Notes: a model not told the origin generated them from the letters alone. Counted from the stretch's first letter, positions 25,133-34,172 are shown. The stretch: DNA of 64,000 nt from JAOAPY01 sp038237475 (GCA_038237475.1 JBBRYS010000014.1:1-64000), one strand, 5' to 3'. Numbers and translations are program-made.

Positions 25133-26101
25133 ATGTCGCCGCAGCCAAATTCATTGAAGGAAATACATAATTTGTCCCGCGAACTTCGAGTAATCCCCAA
25201 TCCCAAACCCCGGCAACCAAAGCCTGAGTGGCTAAAGATTCGCCTGGGCGACCCGGCGAACCAGAATCATGTGCTCAAGCTGATTGAGGGCCTGAATCTG
25301 CATACGGTTTGTCAGGAAGCGCGCTGTCCTAATATTTTCGAATGCTGGTCTGATCGGACTGCCACCTTCATGCTCGGCGGAGATATCTGCACCCGCCATT
25401 GCGGTTTCTGCGCCGTGGGTAAGGGAGAACCCGGCCAGCTGGACGCGGAAGAACCGCGGCATGTCGCTGAAGCGGTGCAGCATCTCAATCTGGCTCACAC
25501 CGTAATCACGTCCGTGAACCGCGACGATCTGCCTGATGGCGGCGCCGCTCACTGGGCGGAAACAATCCGCGCGGTGCGCTCGCTCAATCCGGAATGCAAA
25601 GTCGAAGTTCTTATTCCAGATTTCAATGGCGACGAGCATGCGCTCAATACCGTACTGGATGCGCAGCCCGACGTGCTCAATCACAACACCGAGACGATTG
25701 CGCGTTTATACCGCCGCGTCAGACCGGACGCTGGCTATCAACAGTCGCTGACTCTACTCGAGCGAGCCGCTCAGCGACGCGATCGCGAACGGCGAGGAAT
25801 GCTGACCAAGAGCGGCATCATGGTTGGGCTGGGAGAGACATTCGACGAAGTAGTTGAACTGATGAAAGATCTGCGTGCGGTCTCCTGCAACATCATGACC
25901 ATCGGGCAATACCTGCAACCCTACGAAAAGCGGCTGCCGGTTGAGCGTTATGTGACCCCGGAAGAATTTGATCGCTGGCGCGAGCTTGGTATGGCCATGG
26001 GATTCAAGCATGTCGAGTCCAGCCCGTTAACGCGCTCGTCGTATCATGCCCGCGAACAAGCAGCGGATAGCCCCGCAGCGGTCACGGCAACAGTGCAATA
26101 A
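25133..26101 (+). CDS. lipA: Lipoyl synthase
   Basis: A 322-residue radical-SAM enzyme that inserts two sulfur atoms into protein-bound octanoyl groups. It has both clusters: the auxiliary [4Fe-4S] site Cys60, Cys65, Cys71 (CQEARCPNIFEC) and the SAM cluster Cys86, Cys90, Cys93 (CTRHCGFC). The conserved C-terminal serine region is SPLTRSSYHA. It is alone on its strand, divergent from the 24961 gene; its substrate is the octanoylated E2 made by LipB. Length and motif spacing are normal. Confidence 0.96.
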   Translation: MSPQPNSLKEIHNLSRELRVIPNPKPRQPKPEWLKIRLGDPANQNHVLKLIEGLNLHTVCQEARCPNIFECWSDRTATFMLGGDICTRHCGFCAVGKGEPGQLDAEEPRHVAEAVQHLNLAHTVITSVNRDDLPDGGAAHWAETIRAVRSLNPECKVEVLIPDFNGDEHALNTVLDAQPDVLNHNTETIARLYRRVRPDAGYQQSLTLLERAAQRRDRERRGMLTKSGIMVGLGETFDEVVELMKDLRAVSCNIMTIGQYLQPYEKRLPVERYVTPEEFDRWRELGMAMGFKHVESSPLTRSSYHAREQAADSPAAVTATVQ

Positions 26102-26232
26102 CTCCCGCGGCACTTTGAGAGATCAGCAGCCCGCGAAGTGGGTGACAGAGGATTCAACGCGTTGGACGTTGTGGTCGCTGTCGTCTGCTCCGCGGGCTCA
26201 ATCATATTTTTGTCAGGCGTCTGATTTGGACC

Positions 26233-27018
26233 GTGAAAAACAAACACAACAAGTCGCTGTGCGCAGTCGCGCTCGCGAGCATTTTCTTTACATCCTGTTC
26301 GACGAAGGTCCATACGCCCGTCCCTTCCGAACTTAATACTCTACCGACGATAATGCTCTGGGCCTGGGAGCGTCCCGAGGATCTTGAATTTCTCGATCCG
26401 CAGCGCTTTGGCGTCGCTTTTCTGGCGCAGACACTGGTTCTACAGAATGACCAGGTTGTATATCGTCCACGGCGTCAGCCTTTGAAACTGGCGCCACAAA
26501 CGAAACTAATCGCCGTCACACGAATCGAGTCGCAAAAAACCACCGGTAAGCAGGTCGCGCTCAGCGATAGTCAAAAGGATGGGGTTGCCGGCTTCGTGAT
26601 CAAAACCCTGGAGCTGCCCAATATCCTGGGCATCCAAATAGATTTCGACGCCGCAGCTTCTGAGCGCTCATTTTATCGATCGTTACTCGAGGAGGTGCGT
26701 CGCCAATTACCACCAAACAAGTCGTTGTCGATCACCGCATTGGCTTCGTTCTGTCTGGGCGATCGCTGGCTTGAGGATCTGCCGGTTGACGAAGCCGTGC
26801 CGATGATATTTCGCATGGGCGCTGATGATAGAGCGATCAGGAACTCGCTGCAGTTGGGCGATGATTTTCGTGAACCGCTTTGCCGGCACAGTTACGGCCT
26901 CGCGATCGATGAACCTGTGGATATGAAATTTGACAGATCGCGCCGGCTATATTTCTTTGCAAGCCACGCCTGGACTGAAAAGGATCTGTCGTCATTGCCG
27001 GCAGTCTTACAAAGATGA
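26233..27018 (+). CDS. DUF3142-type lipoprotein
   Basis: The 261-residue product starts with GTG and has a short hydrophobic lead ending FFTSCS, a loose lipobox (Cys22). The mature part opens WAWERPEDLEFLDP, which I match to the DUF3142 family; 'GIQIDFDAAASERSFYRSLLEEVRRQLP' is its second conserved block, with Asp pairs typical of TIM-barrel hydrolase-like proteins. The role is unknown. It lies between lipA and a zinc dehydrogenase gene and shares neither function. Confidence 0.7.
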   Translation: MKNKHNKSLCAVALASIFFTSCSTKVHTPVPSELNTLPTIMLWAWERPEDLEFLDPQRFGVAFLAQTLVLQNDQVVYRPRRQPLKLAPQTKLIAVTRIESQKTTGKQVALSDSQKDGVAGFVIKTLELPNILGIQIDFDAAASERSFYRSLLEEVRRQLPPNKSLSITALASFCLGDRWLEDLPVDEAVPMIFRMGADDRAIRNSLQLGDDFREPLCRHSYGLAIDEPVDMKFDRSRRLYFFASHAWTEKDLSSLPAVLQR

Positions 27019-27068
27019 GAAGACATTCGAGGTTGCAATCGCAGTCTAAAAAACTACAATCGTGAGTC

Positions 27069-28097
27069 ATGAAAGCAGTCATCTTCAGCGAACACGGCGG
27101 ACCCGAAGTACTCAAGTTAACCGAGGTTCCGGATCCGAAGATTAAACCGCATGAAGTCCTGGTGCGAGTGCGCGCCTGCGCGCTCAATCATCTGGATATT
27201 TGGGTGCGCGGCGGATTGCCCGGCATAAAGATTCCTCTGCCACACATACTCGGCGACGACATCGCCGGTGTAGTTGAAGAAGCAGGAGCGCTCGTCGGCT
27301 GGGTCAAACCCGGAGACGAAGTGATGCTCAATCCGGGTGTCTCCTGCGGGCATTGCGCCGCTTGCCTGCGCGGGCAGGATAATTTCTGCCCTGAATACGA
27401 CATGCTCGGCTACCAACGTGATGGGGGCTACGCCGAACTGGTCGCAGCTCCCGCTGTCAACGTGATTCCCAAACCAAAGAACCTGAGTTGGGAAGAGGCA
27501 GCCGCCCTGCCTTTGGTCACCGTGACAGCCTGGCACATGTTGGTAACGCTGGCCGAACTGAAGCGAGGCGAAGACGTTCTGATCCATGCTGCCGGTAGCG
27601 GTGTCGGCTCAATCGCGATTCAAATTGCGAAACTCCTCGGCACGCGCGTGCTGGCCACGGCAAGCTCAGATGAAAAATTGGCGAAGGCAAAGACTCTCGG
27701 CGCGGATGAATTGATCAACTACACAAACGCGGAGTGGACCAAAGAGGTGAAGCAGCTAACCGGCCGGCAGGGTGTGGATGTAGTCTTTGAACACACCGGC
27801 GCGGCAACCTGGCCGGGTTCAATTGCTGTTTTGAAAAATGGCGGTCGGCTGGTCACCTGCGGCGCTACCAGCGGTTTTGACGCACGCACGGATTTGCGAC
27901 AAGTGTTCTTTCGCCAGCTCAAGATACTGGGATCTTTCATGGGCGCCAAGTCTGAGTTACTTGATGCGCTGAAGTTTGTGGAGCGAGGCGAGATTTGCGC
28001 CGTCGTCGATCAGAGTATGCCGCTGGCTGAGGCTCGCCGCGCCCACGAACTGATTGAAGACCGGGCACAGTTTGGAAAAATCGTGTTGCTTCCCTGA
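27069..28097 (+). CDS. Zinc-containing medium-chain alcohol dehydrogenase / quinone oxidoreductase family
   Basis: A 342-residue MDR-superfamily enzyme. N-terminal GroES-like domain; four structural-zinc cysteines at 93, 96, 99 and 107 (CGHCAACLRGQDNFC); Rossmann domain with AAGSGVGSIAIQIAK for NAD(P) binding. The catalytic zinc ligands are not all obvious, with Cys37 where a zinc ligand is expected, and the QOR-like loop suggests an NADPH-dependent reductase. The substrate is unknown. The gene is alone, with a 50-nt gap from the preceding one. Confidence 0.87.
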   Translation: MKAVIFSEHGGPEVLKLTEVPDPKIKPHEVLVRVRACALNHLDIWVRGGLPGIKIPLPHILGDDIAGVVEEAGALVGWVKPGDEVMLNPGVSCGHCAACLRGQDNFCPEYDMLGYQRDGGYAELVAAPAVNVIPKPKNLSWEEAAALPLVTVTAWHMLVTLAELKRGEDVLIHAAGSGVGSIAIQIAKLLGTRVLATASSDEKLAKAKTLGADELINYTNAEWTKEVKQLTGRQGVDVVFEHTGAATWPGSIAVLKNGGRLVTCGATSGFDARTDLRQVFFRQLKILGSFMGAKSELLDALKFVERGEICAVVDQSMPLAEARRAHELIEDRAQFGKIVLLP

Positions 28098-28122
28098 CGA
28101 GAAACCGTTGGCATAGTGATCG

Positions 28123-28500
28123 CTACTTCCCGGAATAGTCCTCAACTACGAATCTCTTTTTCAACAACTCCAGATTACCCTGTGCGAGATCGAAGTGCGT
28201 GCCGCCGATTACTTTCCGGCCTTCGTCCGTAGTTACCCAATCAACCATCTGCGGCGCATTGGTGCGCAGGAAGGCAGAATCGTCACGGTCTAACGGCTTA
28301 CCATCCTTGCGCGAGAAGACCCAGACATAAGTGAACTGGCTGTTCCGCACATACTGCATGTCTCGTTCAAATAATGAAGCCGGCGTGGGTGCGTTACTGA
28401 TTCGAGATGGAGAGCCATCCTCTCCATCCCCTGACGGGCGGTGACATCCTGAAAACACGAGCACAAATAAGAATGTGACAAGAGCTGCCTTAGATCGCAT
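28123..28500 (-). CDS. Small lipoprotein of unknown function
   Basis: A 125-residue product with a lipoprotein signal (MRSKAALVTFLFVLVFSGC, lipobox VFSGC, Cys19). The mature body has 'YVRNSQFTYVWVFSRKDGKPLDRDD' and 'MVDWVTTDEGRKVIGGTHFDL', which look like a compact alpha/beta fold. No family recognised. It is convergent with the dehydrogenase gene (stops 26 nt apart) and lies 75 nt downstream of the GT-C gene stop on the same strand. Confidence 0.7.
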   Translation of the reverse strand: MRSKAALVTFLFVLVFSGCHRPSGDGEDGSPSRISNAPTPASLFERDMQYVRNSQFTYVWVFSRKDGKPLDRDDSAFLRTNAPQMVDWVTTDEGRKVIGGTHFDLAQGNLELLKKRFVVEDYSGK

Positions 28501-28574
28501 ATGCTTTTCCTCGCCGCTATCTTAGTCCTGGAAAGCTGGATGACGAAACGAATCAGGCACAGGGATACGGGTCT

Positions 28575-30272
28575 TCAGCCTGCGTTATCGTTTTCTTCAT
28601 CGGCGGTTCCATCGTCATTGTGATCCTCATTCTGATCGGGTGGAGCCTCGATTCTCTGATCGCGAATATGAAGCACCGTGCAATCATCGTCCTCATAACT
28701 TACTTCAAACCAGCCACTGTCCACGGCATTGCTGTAGAAGGCGGAGTGGATGTCTTCGTTATCAGTGAAGACATAGCGTGAACCAAACCGATCGCGAATT
28801 AACGGCCCCGGGTCTTTTTCCTTACCTAAGGTGATTCGATCGTACAATTTTGACAACTCCCGATCTCGATCAAAGAGGTAGGTCGGATCCAGACCCGATA
28901 CGTAGCGATGTGTCGGATCGAAATAGAAGAGCCGCGGGAAATCATCCCAGTCAGTATTGAAAACGATCTCGCCCGGCGGCACGTTTGAGCGCACCCATTG
29001 CATGCCGGCTTTGTAATGGTCGGGTGGTTCGCTGTCAGCAATGTCTTTGATAGTGACGTGGAGATTTGCTCCCAGGGCCACTGCCAGAATGATCGCGATG
29101 CCGGCCGCTCCCAGCCATTGGATTAACTCTCGACGCCGGCTCAAGCGCGCGAGGTCAGCCGGTTCGTGAAGATCAAGAAAAGGCTGCAGCTCATCAAGCA
29201 TTTCGTTGGAAAGCGACGAATAGGCAGAGCGCGCTCCGGCGAGCCAGGGTTGAAGCGAGAAGGCCGCAAACAGAACAGCGAAAGGTGGCCAGTACTCGGC
29301 AATGCGGCGCCAGCGCGCATTCATGAACAGCAACAGAGTTGCCAGCAATAGGAAGTACAGCGAGTGAGCGGCACGCTTGCGGTCAGCCGGATCAAAGGCA
29401 ATGTAACCCACCAGCATCGCGATGCAGGCAACGACTGAGTTGCCCAGAAACTCCCACGAGCTGTATGGGTACCATTCCTGGCCGACCTTGGTTGAGAATG
29501 CTCCCAGCGTTAGCTTGATTTTGAGATGTTCATAAAACAGGACCAGGTTATGCGGAAAGTATGGGTTGATGACAAATCCCGCGACGACTCCGATAAGCAC
29601 AAACGCGATTGGCCGCCACTCGAAACGATGTTCCGTCCAGCCGATAACGATTGCCCAGATGAGCGCAGCAGCCAGCAGCAACACGAACATGTCATAGGTG
29701 AGAGTAAAGACAAATGCCAGGGGGGTCAGCAACCAGTACTTCTTTTTAAAGAGCAGCCAGCTTCCGACGATCAAATAAATGATCGCAAACGGCGGAGCCT
29801 TGGCCATGTTTAAGCGAAAAAGAAATGGCGTTGAGCAGGCCAGTAACGCAACCAGCCAGACCAGCACAAAGCGAATGCGACAGCGAACCAGCAACCAGTA
29901 GCAGGAAAATACAGCCAGGACCGCAAAGAGTAACGAAGACAGTTTCGCTCCCAGGCGCAGATCATGAAACCAGGTAAAAGGGATCTGCAGCACGTGAAAC
30001 AAAAAATGATGATCGACATAATCTCTGGGATTCAGCGTGGTCAGCGGCAACCAGGTAAAGCGCGGCAAGTGATGAGCGCGCAATCCCTCCCACAACAACC
30101 TGCTCCACATGATGTGGTAGTAACCGTCGTAGTCTCCACAGCATATGCTTTTGGTGGAAAACTGCAGCGGCCACAGAACGAGCGTGATGCCGAGGGCGCC
30201 GGTAATTAACAGCACAGTGCGGATGGCGGATTCTGACCGAAGAAGGCCATTCAGCTTTGGCGAAAGTTTCAT
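28575..30272 (-). CDS. GT-C-fold membrane glycosyltransferase-like protein
   Basis: A 565-residue protein with about 11 membrane helices followed by a soluble C-terminal domain (about 420-565) with an acidic tail. The first external loop has GDYDGYYHIMWSRLLW, like the 'D..YYHLR' acid motif of STT3/GT-C enzymes that use polyprenyl-linked sugars, and a second acidic loop DYVDHHFLFH. It probably transfers a sugar from a lipid carrier to an extracytoplasmic acceptor; the acceptor is unknown. Its ATG overlaps the stop of a decayed receiver domain (ATGA). No other glycan gene is adjacent. Confidence 0.8.
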   Translation of the reverse strand: MKLSPKLNGLLRSESAIRTVLLITGALGITLVLWPLQFSTKSICCGDYDGYYHIMWSRLLWEGLRAHHLPRFTWLPLTTLNPRDYVDHHFLFHVLQIPFTWFHDLRLGAKLSSLLFAVLAVFSCYWLLVRCRIRFVLVWLVALLACSTPFLFRLNMAKAPPFAIIYLIVGSWLLFKKKYWLLTPLAFVFTLTYDMFVLLLAAALIWAIVIGWTEHRFEWRPIAFVLIGVVAGFVINPYFPHNLVLFYEHLKIKLTLGAFSTKVGQEWYPYSSWEFLGNSVVACIAMLVGYIAFDPADRKRAAHSLYFLLLATLLLFMNARWRRIAEYWPPFAVLFAAFSLQPWLAGARSAYSSLSNEMLDELQPFLDLHEPADLARLSRRRELIQWLGAAGIAIILAVALGANLHVTIKDIADSEPPDHYKAGMQWVRSNVPPGEIVFNTDWDDFPRLFYFDPTHRYVSGLDPTYLFDRDRELSKLYDRITLGKEKDPGPLIRDRFGSRYVFTDNEDIHSAFYSNAVDSGWFEVSYEDDDCTVLHIRDQRIEAPPDQNEDHNDDGTADEENDNAG

Positions 30273-30475
30273 TTTGTCAGGAGTTGATAAACGCGAGACA
30301 CTGCTTCGCCCCGCAAACGCTCGATCAACTGGAATAGATCATCCGGCTCGATTGGCTTGGTCAAATTCGCATCAAATCCCGAGCTCAGCGAACGTTCATG
30401 GTCGTCGTAGCTGGAAAACCGAAGAGTAATTCCTTTGCATTGTCCAACCCTGAAGGTAACACCACAGAAATCAAA
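30269..30475 (-). pseudogene. Remnant of a response-regulator receiver domain
   Basis: Read on the minus strand, the open frame ends ...RFSSYDDHERSLSSGF, then DANLTKPIEPDDLFQLIERL, and stops in TGA at 30271-30269. This is the C-terminal third of a REC domain, with the invariant Lys in TKP. Upstream of about 30420 the match stops, and TAA at 30478-30476 closes the frame with no start codon. The TGA overlaps the start of the GT-C gene, so this once was probably the upstream cistron of that gene. Confidence 0.75.
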
Positions 30476-30665
30476 TTAATTATGGGGTGACAATAATTTA
30501 TCCGAAATGCCGAGTGCTGTCCACGCTCGCACTCGTGACCTCGTGCCCCCTCATAATTGCCTTACGAGTGACCTTCAGTGTATTTTGCTTGGACCAGCGT
30601 CCGATAAGAGCAGATATGAAATTCTGGCGCCGACTGTTCGAATAAGAGTTCGGCCTGAAGCTTCA

Positions 30666-31319
30666 ATGTATCCATCCGGAAACCTTTTTATTCCAGCGCC
30701 CCATGGCCAACTCGAAGCCATCATCAAGGAACCGCAGGCCGGATCAGCGCGCGCTGTGGCCCTCGTGCTGCACCCGCATCCACTGGGTGGCGGCACGATG
30801 CACAACAAGGTCGTGTTTCGCGCGGCCAGCGCCTTAAACGATGCCGGACTGGTCACCCTGAGAATCAATTTCCGTGGCGTGGGCCAGAGTACCGGGGTTC
30901 ACGACGAAGGCCGGGGCGAGCTTGACGATGCCAGAGTGGCGCTTGATTACCTGAGTGAGAAATATCCTCAACAGCCACTCACTCTGTGCGGCTTTTCTTT
31001 TGGCGCCCGGGTCGGTATGGAGGTCGGGCTCGCCGATCAGCGCGTGCAAAACCTAATCAGTATTGGCACGCCGGTGGGGAAGTATGATTTTGAGTTCCTG
31101 ACGCTCGGTCGTAAGCCAATCTTGTTCGTCCACGGCGCACTTGATGAGTTTGGCTCGCCGGCAGAACTTCAAAAACTCGTCGAGCGCATGCCGGCTGATC
31201 TGGATAAGCAGCTGGTGGTGATTCCCAACGCCGATCATTTCTTCGTAGGGCATCTGGACGAACTCAAGAGATCGATTACGGACTGGATGTTGAAGCAGTT
31301 CTCAGCTAAAAAGGAATGA
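30666..31319 (+). CDS. Alpha/beta hydrolase (dienelactone-hydrolase-like)
   Basis: A 217-residue cytoplasmic serine hydrolase. Catalytic Ser111 lies in the elbow GFSFGARVG, Asp160 in HGALDEFG and His191 in NADHFFVG. The oxyanion region is HPHPLGGGTMHNKVV, which is typical of the YfhR/Tpr-type 'HPHPxxGG' hydrolases. I chose the ATG at 30666 because homologues begin just before the first strand; the frame is open further upstream. The substrate is unknown. A thioesterase gene follows after 98 nt. Confidence 0.85.
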   Translation: MYPSGNLFIPAPHGQLEAIIKEPQAGSARAVALVLHPHPLGGGTMHNKVVFRAASALNDAGLVTLRINFRGVGQSTGVHDEGRGELDDARVALDYLSEKYPQQPLTLCGFSFGARVGMEVGLADQRVQNLISIGTPVGKYDFEFLTLGRKPILFVHGALDEFGSPAELQKLVERMPADLDKQLVVIPNADHFFVGHLDELKRSITDWMLKQFSAKKE

Positions 31320-31353
31320 CCTGTGCCGGCAATGATTTAAAATTTTTTTAGCC

Positions 31354-31371
31354 GACAAGCTTCAGCTTGTC
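31354..31371 (+). terminator. Short hairpin after the hydrolase gene
   Basis: GACAAGCT TC AGCTTGTC is a perfect 8-bp stem with a 2-nt loop, followed by TTTCCG. It is 34 nt after the hydrolase stop and 46 nt before the thioesterase start; it may end the first transcript or be a palindromic repeat. Confidence 0.45.
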
Positions 31372-31417
31372 TTTCCGTTCGGCAAACTTGCCGGACATTT
31401 CAGACTCCGAGATTCAC

Positions 31418-31834
31418 ATGAATTCCTACACTGACCCGGCAATCCGCATCACGCTTTTACCACGCGACACGAACTCCCAGGGCACAGTCTTTGGCGGCGT
31501 GATTCTGAGCTACATCGACATGGCCGGAGCTATCGAGGCCCATCGTAGGACCGGCATGCCTCGCTTTGTGACGATCGCGATGCGGGAAGTCATTTTTCAC
31601 AAGCCGGTGTTTGTCGGGGACCTGGTGAGCTTTTATGCAGAGACGGTCAGCATCGGCAAGACTTCGATTACGGTACGAGTCGTAGTCCAGGCCGAACGAA
31701 TCGGAATTTCAAGGGAGCGGATTCTCGTGACCGACGCGGAAGTAGTTTACGTAGCAGTGAATGAGAAGCGAGAGAAGACTGTGATTCAAAAGATTTATGA
31801 ACCACGCGGCGCAGATGGTCCATTGGAGAGCTGA
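31418..31834 (+). CDS. Acyl-CoA thioesterase, hotdog fold (YciA/BFIT type)
   Basis: The 138-residue single-hotdog enzyme hydrolyses acyl-CoA to free acid. 'DTNSQGTVFGGVILSYIDMAGAIEAHRR' is the signature helix with the Asn/Asp and Gly pair, and 'VIFHKPVFVGDLVSFYAETV' the second strand set. I prefer the ATG at 31418 to a TTG at 31367, which would read through the hairpin. It is followed after 6 nt by the convergent TPR gene. The chain-length preference is not visible. Confidence 0.88.
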   Translation: MNSYTDPAIRITLLPRDTNSQGTVFGGVILSYIDMAGAIEAHRRTGMPRFVTIAMREVIFHKPVFVGDLVSFYAETVSIGKTSITVRVVVQAERIGISRERILVTDAEVVYVAVNEKREKTVIQKIYEPRGADGPLES

Positions 31835-31840
31835 TTAGCC

Positions 31841-32338
31841 TCAGTTAACCTTTCCCTGAACCCGCCGCAGTGACTTGAGCGCCTGATTAAACCCGGGTTG
31901 CTCCTTGAGGGACAAGCCGTAGTGCCGGACGGCTTCGAGATAGCGATGGCGCTTTTCATAGACGCGTCCCAGATTGAAGTGGGGAAAGGCATACGAGTCG
32001 TAACGCGGCGCCAAAAGGGCTCGCTTAAACCAGCGCACGCAACCATACGAGTCCCCCTTGCTCAGCAGGTAACTGCCTATGTCGTTGTAGGGATTGCCGA
32101 GCGTCTCATCGACCCGAATGGCTTCCAGGCATTCGGCGATTGCTTCGTCATATCGCTCCTGAAAACTATAGACCCAGCCCAGGAACGTGTGTGCTTCGGC
32201 GGTCGGGTAAGTCTCGATCGACTGTTTGTAGAGTTCTATTGCCGTTTCATAGTTTTGCGCCAACTGGGCCTGGTAGGCTTCATGAAAAAGCTCCCTGGCT
32301 TGGTACTTTGCCGGCGGCGAACTTTGATCATCGTACAT
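31841..32338 (-). CDS. Tetratricopeptide-repeat protein
   Basis: 165 residues made of about four TPR units ('AYQAQLAQNYETAIELYKQSIETYP', 'AHTFLGWVYSFQERYDEAIAECLEAI', 'NPYNDIGSYLLSKGD', 'PHFNLGRVYEKRHRYLEAVRHYGLSL'). It has no signal peptide and should be a cytoplasmic protein-protein scaffold. It is convergent with the thioesterase gene. The partner is unknown. Confidence 0.85.
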   Translation of the reverse strand: MYDDQSSPPAKYQARELFHEAYQAQLAQNYETAIELYKQSIETYPTAEAHTFLGWVYSFQERYDEAIAECLEAIRVDETLGNPYNDIGSYLLSKGDSYGCVRWFKRALLAPRYDSYAFPHFNLGRVYEKRHRYLEAVRHYGLSLKEQPGFNQALKSLRRVQGKVN

Positions 32339-32517
32339 TGCGCTTCATTACTCCGGCCCTAATCCTATCTCGATTTCTTTCCTGCGCCAATCATGCCAGG
32401 TATCGATAACAGCCTGGCGACTATCCTGACGTTGGTCAATGGACATTATTACCGAATGTCGTAACTATGGACTGCGAGGGCAAGCGGAATCGGCTTTCCG
32501 GTTTCATAACAGAGACG

Positions 32518-33600
32518 ATGAGTTTTGCTGAAACAATTTTTGTGACGGGTTTCCCGGGCTTTATCGCCGGCCGGCTGATTCAAAGTCTGGCAGCCGAAGG
32601 CGCCCGAATGCTGTTGCTGGTCCAACCCGGCTTTCTGAAGCGCGCTCAAGCTGAAGTAGGACGAATTGCGCTTGCGGCTGGAGTGCCACCAGACAGGTTC
32701 CGGATCGTCAGCGGCGATATCACCAAAGAGAACCTTGGATTGTCAGCGGCTGATCTGCAGATGGTGCGCGCAGAGGCAACCACGATTTTTCACCTCGCGG
32801 CCCTTTACGATCTCGCGGTCGAGCGAGAGGTCGCGATGCAAATAAATCTTGGCGGCACACGCAACGTCAACCGGTTGGCCCGGTCGCTGCGACAGTTGCG
32901 ACGCTATCATTACGTGTCCACCTGTTACGTGGCAGGGAGGCGACGCGGCCTGATTGCTGAAACTGATCTGCAACACGATGCCGGGTTTAGAAACTACTAC
33001 GAAGAATCGAAGTATCTGGCTGAAATGGAAGTTGATGCGCTGAAATCCGAGTTGCCGTTAACCATTCACCGGCCGGCAGTCGTGTGTGGTGACTCCCAAA
33101 CGGGAGAGACGGCGAAGTACGACGGTATTTACTACCTGATCAACTATTTATTGCGGGTGCCAAAGTCCATTTCCCTTTTCAACATCGGGAACCGGAAGGT
33201 GAGCCTCAATCTGGTGCCGGTTGATTTCGTTATTGCAGCCATGACCGCGCTGGCGAAAGACGAGAGGGCCACCGGCAAGACGGTTCAGCTTGCCGACCCT
33301 GCTCCATTGACTACTCACGCTCTGTTCAATTCGATTGCCCGTACCATCAACGGTAGCGGCTCGCGGATTACACTGCCGGCGCCGGTGGTACAGAAGTGTT
33401 TATCGCTGCCCGTCGTGCCGTCGCTCACTCGTCTGCCGCATCATGCCGTCCCTTACTTCTTTCTCAAGCAAACCTATGACACCACCGAGGCGAGTAACCT
33501 GCTTGCTCCGCACGGCGTACATTGCCCCACCTTCTCGTCCTACGTAGAGGCAATCATCAATTTCGCTGCCCAGCATCCGGTTCAAGCTGCCAAGCCGTAA
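32518..33600 (+). CDS. NAD(P)-dependent SDR, male-sterility / thioester-reductase-like
   Basis: A 360-residue extended SDR. The nucleotide loop is TGFPGFIAGRL (9-19), not the usual TGxxGxxG: Pro replaces the second variable residue, a form seen in fatty-acyl reductase-like (NAD_binding_4) proteins. The active-site YEESK is present. The C-terminal part has 'HRPAVVCGDSQTGE' as in thioester reductases. It probably reduces an acyl thioester or modifies a lipid, but the substrate is not known. ATG at 32518 is used; an upstream ATG at 32467 adds 17 residues. Confidence 0.8.
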   Translation: MSFAETIFVTGFPGFIAGRLIQSLAAEGARMLLLVQPGFLKRAQAEVGRIALAAGVPPDRFRIVSGDITKENLGLSAADLQMVRAEATTIFHLAALYDLAVEREVAMQINLGGTRNVNRLARSLRQLRRYHYVSTCYVAGRRRGLIAETDLQHDAGFRNYYEESKYLAEMEVDALKSELPLTIHRPAVVCGDSQTGETAKYDGIYYLINYLLRVPKSISLFNIGNRKVSLNLVPVDFVIAAMTALAKDERATGKTVQLADPAPLTTHALFNSIARTINGSGSRITLPAPVVQKCLSLPVVPSLTRLPHHAVPYFFLKQTYDTTEASNLLAPHGVHCPTFSSYVEAIINFAAQHPVQAAKP

Positions 33601-33663
33601 CAGGAGTGAAACAGCCACCACGAGGGCCATTAGCTTTTCCTCCCCGCTTGACACTAACTCAAT

Positions 33664-33678
33664 TTAGAATTATTCTAA
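33664..33678. promoter_or_regulatory. PerR/Fur-type operator (perfect 7-1-7 palindrome)
   Basis: TTAGAAT-T-ATTCTAA is a perfect 7-1-7 inverted repeat, matching the PerR box form (TTATAATnATTATAA) at 13 of 15 positions. It ends 10 nt before the perR-like ATG, so it would be bound by the gene's own product and overlap its promoter or leader. Confidence 0.85.
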
Positions 33679-33688
33679 TTCCACTGAA

Positions 33689-34102
33689 ATGAACAAGACA
33701 GCGAAACATCGGGAGCAGATCGCGTTGACGCCGCAGCGGCGGGCTGTGTTAGCAGAAATTCGCGATCGTGAAGATCATCCGACCGCTGGTGAGGTGTTTG
33801 CCGGAGCGCTCAAGCGCCTGCCGTCAATCAGCTTTGCTACGGTCTATAACTCTTTGCGTTTCCTGAAGCAGGAGGGTTTGATTCGGGAAATCAGTTTTGG
33901 CGACGGCGCCAGCCGTTATGATCGCGAGACCGAGCGTCACGACCATGCTATTTGCACATGTTGCGGCAAGCTGGTGGATTTTGATCTGCCGCAAACGGTC
34001 GACTTGTTGCGCGTTGCCGCGCGAAAATCCCGTTTCAAAGCCGAGTCGATCCAGTTGACGCTGCGAGGCGTCTGTCCCGATTGCCGCGAGGAAGCACCGT
34101 AG
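33689..34102 (+). CDS. perR: Fur-family regulator, PerR-like
   Basis: The 137-residue metalloregulator has a winged-helix N-terminal half and C-terminal dimerisation part. The structural zinc site is CxxC twice, Cys89/Cys92 (CTCCG) and Cys129/Cys132 (CPDC). The residue cluster for the regulatory metal (His84, Asp85, His86 in ERHDHAIC, with downstream residues) is as in PerR, and the next gene is a peroxiredoxin, which favours peroxide sensing over iron. Its operator at 33664-33678 implies autoregulation. Zur or Fur cannot be excluded by sequence alone. Confidence 0.88.
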   Translation: MNKTAKHREQIALTPQRRAVLAEIRDREDHPTAGEVFAGALKRLPSISFATVYNSLRFLKQEGLIREISFGDGASRYDRETERHDHAICTCCGKLVDFDLPQTVDLLRVAARKSRFKAESIQLTLRGVCPDCREEAP

Positions 34103-34172
34103 ATTTTAAGAATGCCGGCTGAGCCGCCGGTCAACGCACTTATTAATTAACCACAACACACAGGAGGACTTT

